In this document: positions 6,933-8,766 of the stretch, in pieces
Position numbering within the stretch: the first letter of the stretch is position 1
How the letters are laid out: the number at the start of each line of letters is the position of its first letter
NCBI GenBank assembly: GCA_035406685.1
Contig: DAONLM010000122.1
Span: forward strand, 1 to 8,766
From: DAONLM01 sp035406685
GTDB lineage: Bacteria > Spirochaetota > GWE2-31-10 > MWDO01
Direction: 5' to 3'
DNA length: 8,766 bases
Notes under the pieces: generated by a model
The model's input: only the letters and a program-made list of their open reading frames with translations
Told to the model about the DNA's origin: nothing
Databases searched by the model: none
Translations under genes and position numbers: made by a program

Positions 6933-8591
6933 ATGGTTCTTGGAGAAAAGATAGAAAATTATTTAAAAATGCCTCACATTAAAATAATAGACTCTTTAAA
7001 AGAAATTAATCAATATATGGAAAAAAATCCAGAGATTAAAATTGATTATTTATATAAGTCAATAATCGCCTTTTTTTTAACTATTTTTGATAAAGATAAA
7101 GATTTTTTTTTAGAAAAACTAATAAATCTATTTTCTGAAATAATGAATGGTTCATCATGTATTGAAATAGATGAAAAAGATAAAAATAGAATGAGTAAAT
7201 ATCCAGAAATTTTTGAATTGTTTGAAGATAATAATCTTTTTCAGAGTGAAAGTAATTTATTTAAAACCCCATTTGTTATAAGAAAAATTGATAGTCAGTA
7301 TCTATTGTATCTTCATAAATATTTCTATGAAGAAAAAATAATAGAAGATATTTTAATAAAGAGGATTAAGAATAACTGTAAAAATGAGGTGAGAATTAAA
7401 ATAGATGATCCCAGTAAAGAGAATATAAAAAAGTCGCTTGAATATAAAACAGTTTTTATTACAGGTGGTCCTGGCACCGGGAAAACATATCTTTCATCGC
7501 TTATTTATAAATATTTTAAAGAAAATTTCAAGCTATTAAATCAAAGAGAGCCATTAATAAAAATATGTGCTCCAACAGGCAAGGCAGCCAGAGTATTAAA
7601 AGAAAAAATTTTTTACAACATAAAAGAGAAGGTAGATGTTTCAACAATTCATAGACTTCTTGAATACAATCCAATAATAGGTGATTTTAATTATAATAAA
7701 AAGAAAAAACTTCTGGTTGATTTAATTCTTATTGATGAGGCATCAATGATTGATCTTGTTGTTTTCAGGAAGCTACTTGAGGCCATACCAGATGAAAGTA
7801 ATCTTGTTATTGTTGGTGATAAGGATCAACTTCCATCAGTAAATACTGGAAGTGTTTTTTCAAATCTAATTGAGAATAATTTTGATTTTAAGATTGAACT
7901 TCAAAAACAATATAGATCAAATAGTAATATTTCTGATATTGCAAAAAGTATAAAGACTGGAGAGTTTGATTTTTCTAAGTTTAAAATCTATACTAATATT
8001 CATAATCTCGAAAATTTGTTAATAAATAGTGAGAATGGTGTATATTATTTTGATATTTCATTAAAGGAAAATCTTGTTTCTGTTCTTGAAAAGTGGTTTA
8101 ATCATTATTATAAAGACTTTAAAAAGAGCATTATACTTACTCCTTATAACGAAGAAAATATAATAGGCGTTGATAGAATAAATGAAACTTTAATAAAATT
8201 TTTAAAACATAAAAATGAAAAGGGGGATATCCCCATTATTGTTATGCAAAATGATTATGAGAATAATATATTTAATAGTGATATTGGTTATAAAAAATTA
8301 GATAATAGAGTTTACTTTAATGAAAATATTATTATTCCATTAAATCTTTTAAAAAATTATAAGTATGCTTTTGCAATAACGATTCATAAGAGTCAGGGAA
8401 GTGAGTATGATGATGTTTTTCTTTTTATCCCTGATGAGGAGTCTCAGATTTTAACAAAAGAGCTAATATATACTGCAATAACAAGGGCAAAAAATAGGGT
8501 ATTTATTTTTGGAAAAAAAGATGTCTTTCAAAAATCAATCAAAAAGAGTCTTGAAAGAAAGTCCGGTATAAAGTATATAAAAATAAAATAA
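6933..8591 (+). CDS. recD: RecBCD enzyme subunit RecD (5'-3' helicase)
   Basis: RecD is the SF1B motor of RecBCD; it tracks on the 5'-ended strand and in E. coli is needed for nuclease activity and for Chi control. Residues 1 to about 165 form a helical, charged N-terminal region like the RecD domain that contacts RecC. The helicase motifs follow in order: GGPGTGKT 178-185 (K184), APTGKAA 213-219, STIHRLL 237-243, DEAS 268-271, GDKDQLPSVNTG 295-306, QYRS 326-329, TIHKSQGSE 483-491 and TAITRAK 514-520 (R518). All are intact. The length of 552 is a little under the roughly 608 of E. coli. The motif order and the place after recB separate it from the related RecD2, which usually stands alone and is longer. 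It is the last gene of the operon, separated from recB by a 148-nt gap made by the probable MITE. Its expression could differ from recCB if the element folds in the mRNA. Confidence 0.95.
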   Translation: MVLGEKIENYLKMPHIKIIDSLKEINQYMEKNPEIKIDYLYKSIIAFFLTIFDKDKDFFLEKLINLFSEIMNGSSCIEIDEKDKNRMSKYPEIFELFEDNNLFQSESNLFKTPFVIRKIDSQYLLYLHKYFYEEKIIEDILIKRIKNNCKNEVRIKIDDPSKENIKKSLEYKTVFITGGPGTGKTYLSSLIYKYFKENFKLLNQREPLIKICAPTGKAARVLKEKIFYNIKEKVDVSTIHRLLEYNPIIGDFNYNKKKKLLVDLILIDEASMIDLVVFRKLLEAIPDESNLVIVGDKDQLPSVNTGSVFSNLIENNFDFKIELQKQYRSNSNISDIAKSIKTGEFDFSKFKIYTNIHNLENLLINSENGVYYFDISLKENLVSVLEKWFNHYYKDFKKSIILTPYNEENIIGVDRINETLIKFLKHKNEKGDIPIIVMQNDYENNIFNSDIGYKKLDNRVYFNENIIIPLNLLKNYKYAFAITIHKSQGSEYDDVFLFIPDEESQILTKELIYTAITRAKNRVFIFGKKDVFQKSIKKSLERKSGIKYIKIK

Positions 8592-8766
8592 TCAAAAGGG
8601 GGATATCTATACTAGAGCAAAGATTGTTTGAATACGATAAAGGGTAGTCAATAAAGATTTAAAGGAGGTTTTTTTAATAAGCAGGTAGTTGGTAAGATAA
8701 AAGACTTATAGTTTTAACACAACTTCCACCTATAATTTTAATATTTTTTCTTATAACCACTTTATT
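8592..8766 (+). other. gene-free tail after recD with two orphan ribosome-site-like sequences
   Basis: No complete gene is visible in these 175 nt. Neither strand contains an ATG. There is AAAAGGGGG at 8594-8602 and a strong AAAGGAGG at 8661-8668, but at ideal spacing each is followed by ATA, at 8609 and 8677. Those frames stop after 12 and 3 codons. TATAAT at 8731-8736 has no clear -35 and could be chance or a promoter for a gene beyond the window. I found no stem followed by a T run that would make a convincing terminator for the operon; the T run at 8669-8675 has no GC stem before it. Confidence 0.45.

Noticed and set aside
166..8591. AddAB-type or novel helicase-nuclease defence operon instead of RecBCD
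   Set aside because: The RecC-like first protein lacks Walker A and nuclease residues, and a full SF1B RecD follows; sizes, motif order and gene order all fit canonical RecBCD.

Overview
This is a very AT-rich window (roughly a quarter G+C by eye). Almost all of it is one plus-strand operon encoding the three subunits of the exonuclease V recombination machine, in the order recC (166-3492), recB (3482-6784), recD (6933-8591). All three reading frames are complete and near the usual family lengths (1108, 1100 and 552 residues). RecC overlaps RecB by 11 nt. The presence of RecC and RecD points to a RecBCD-type rather than AddAB-type organism. Low-GC bacteria with this gene order include borrelial spirochaetes, but nothing here fixes the taxon, and I do not name one.

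Region by region: 1-165 is an A-tract-rich leader with a good extended -10 promoter (TGTTATAAT) and a ribosome site ahead of a GTG start. 166-6784 holds recC and recB, translationally coupled. 6785-6932 is a 148-nt gap in an otherwise tightly packed operon. Most of it is a 115-bp element with 13-bp perfect terminal inverted repeats, flanked on both sides by the direct repeat GAATT. It looks like a small non-autonomous insertion (MITE-like) that landed just past the recB stop codon. Removing it leaves a 28-nt recB-recD spacer. 6933-8591 is recD. 8592-8766 holds no gene I can support, only two ribosome-site-like sequences without usable start codons.

How the genes work together: RecB is a 3'-5' SF1A helicase with a C-terminal RecB-family nuclease, and RecD is a 5'-3' SF1B helicase. 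All their helicase motifs and the RecB nuclease residues are present. RecC shows no Walker A motif, and its C-terminal nuclease-like fold has lost catalytic residues, as expected for the scaffold and Chi-scanning subunit. The complex should be active in processing double-strand DNA ends for RecA loading and in degrading foreign linear DNA.

The genes are an ordinary, well-known system. The part worth a second look is the structured insertion between recB and recD; no previously undescribed protein system is visible.
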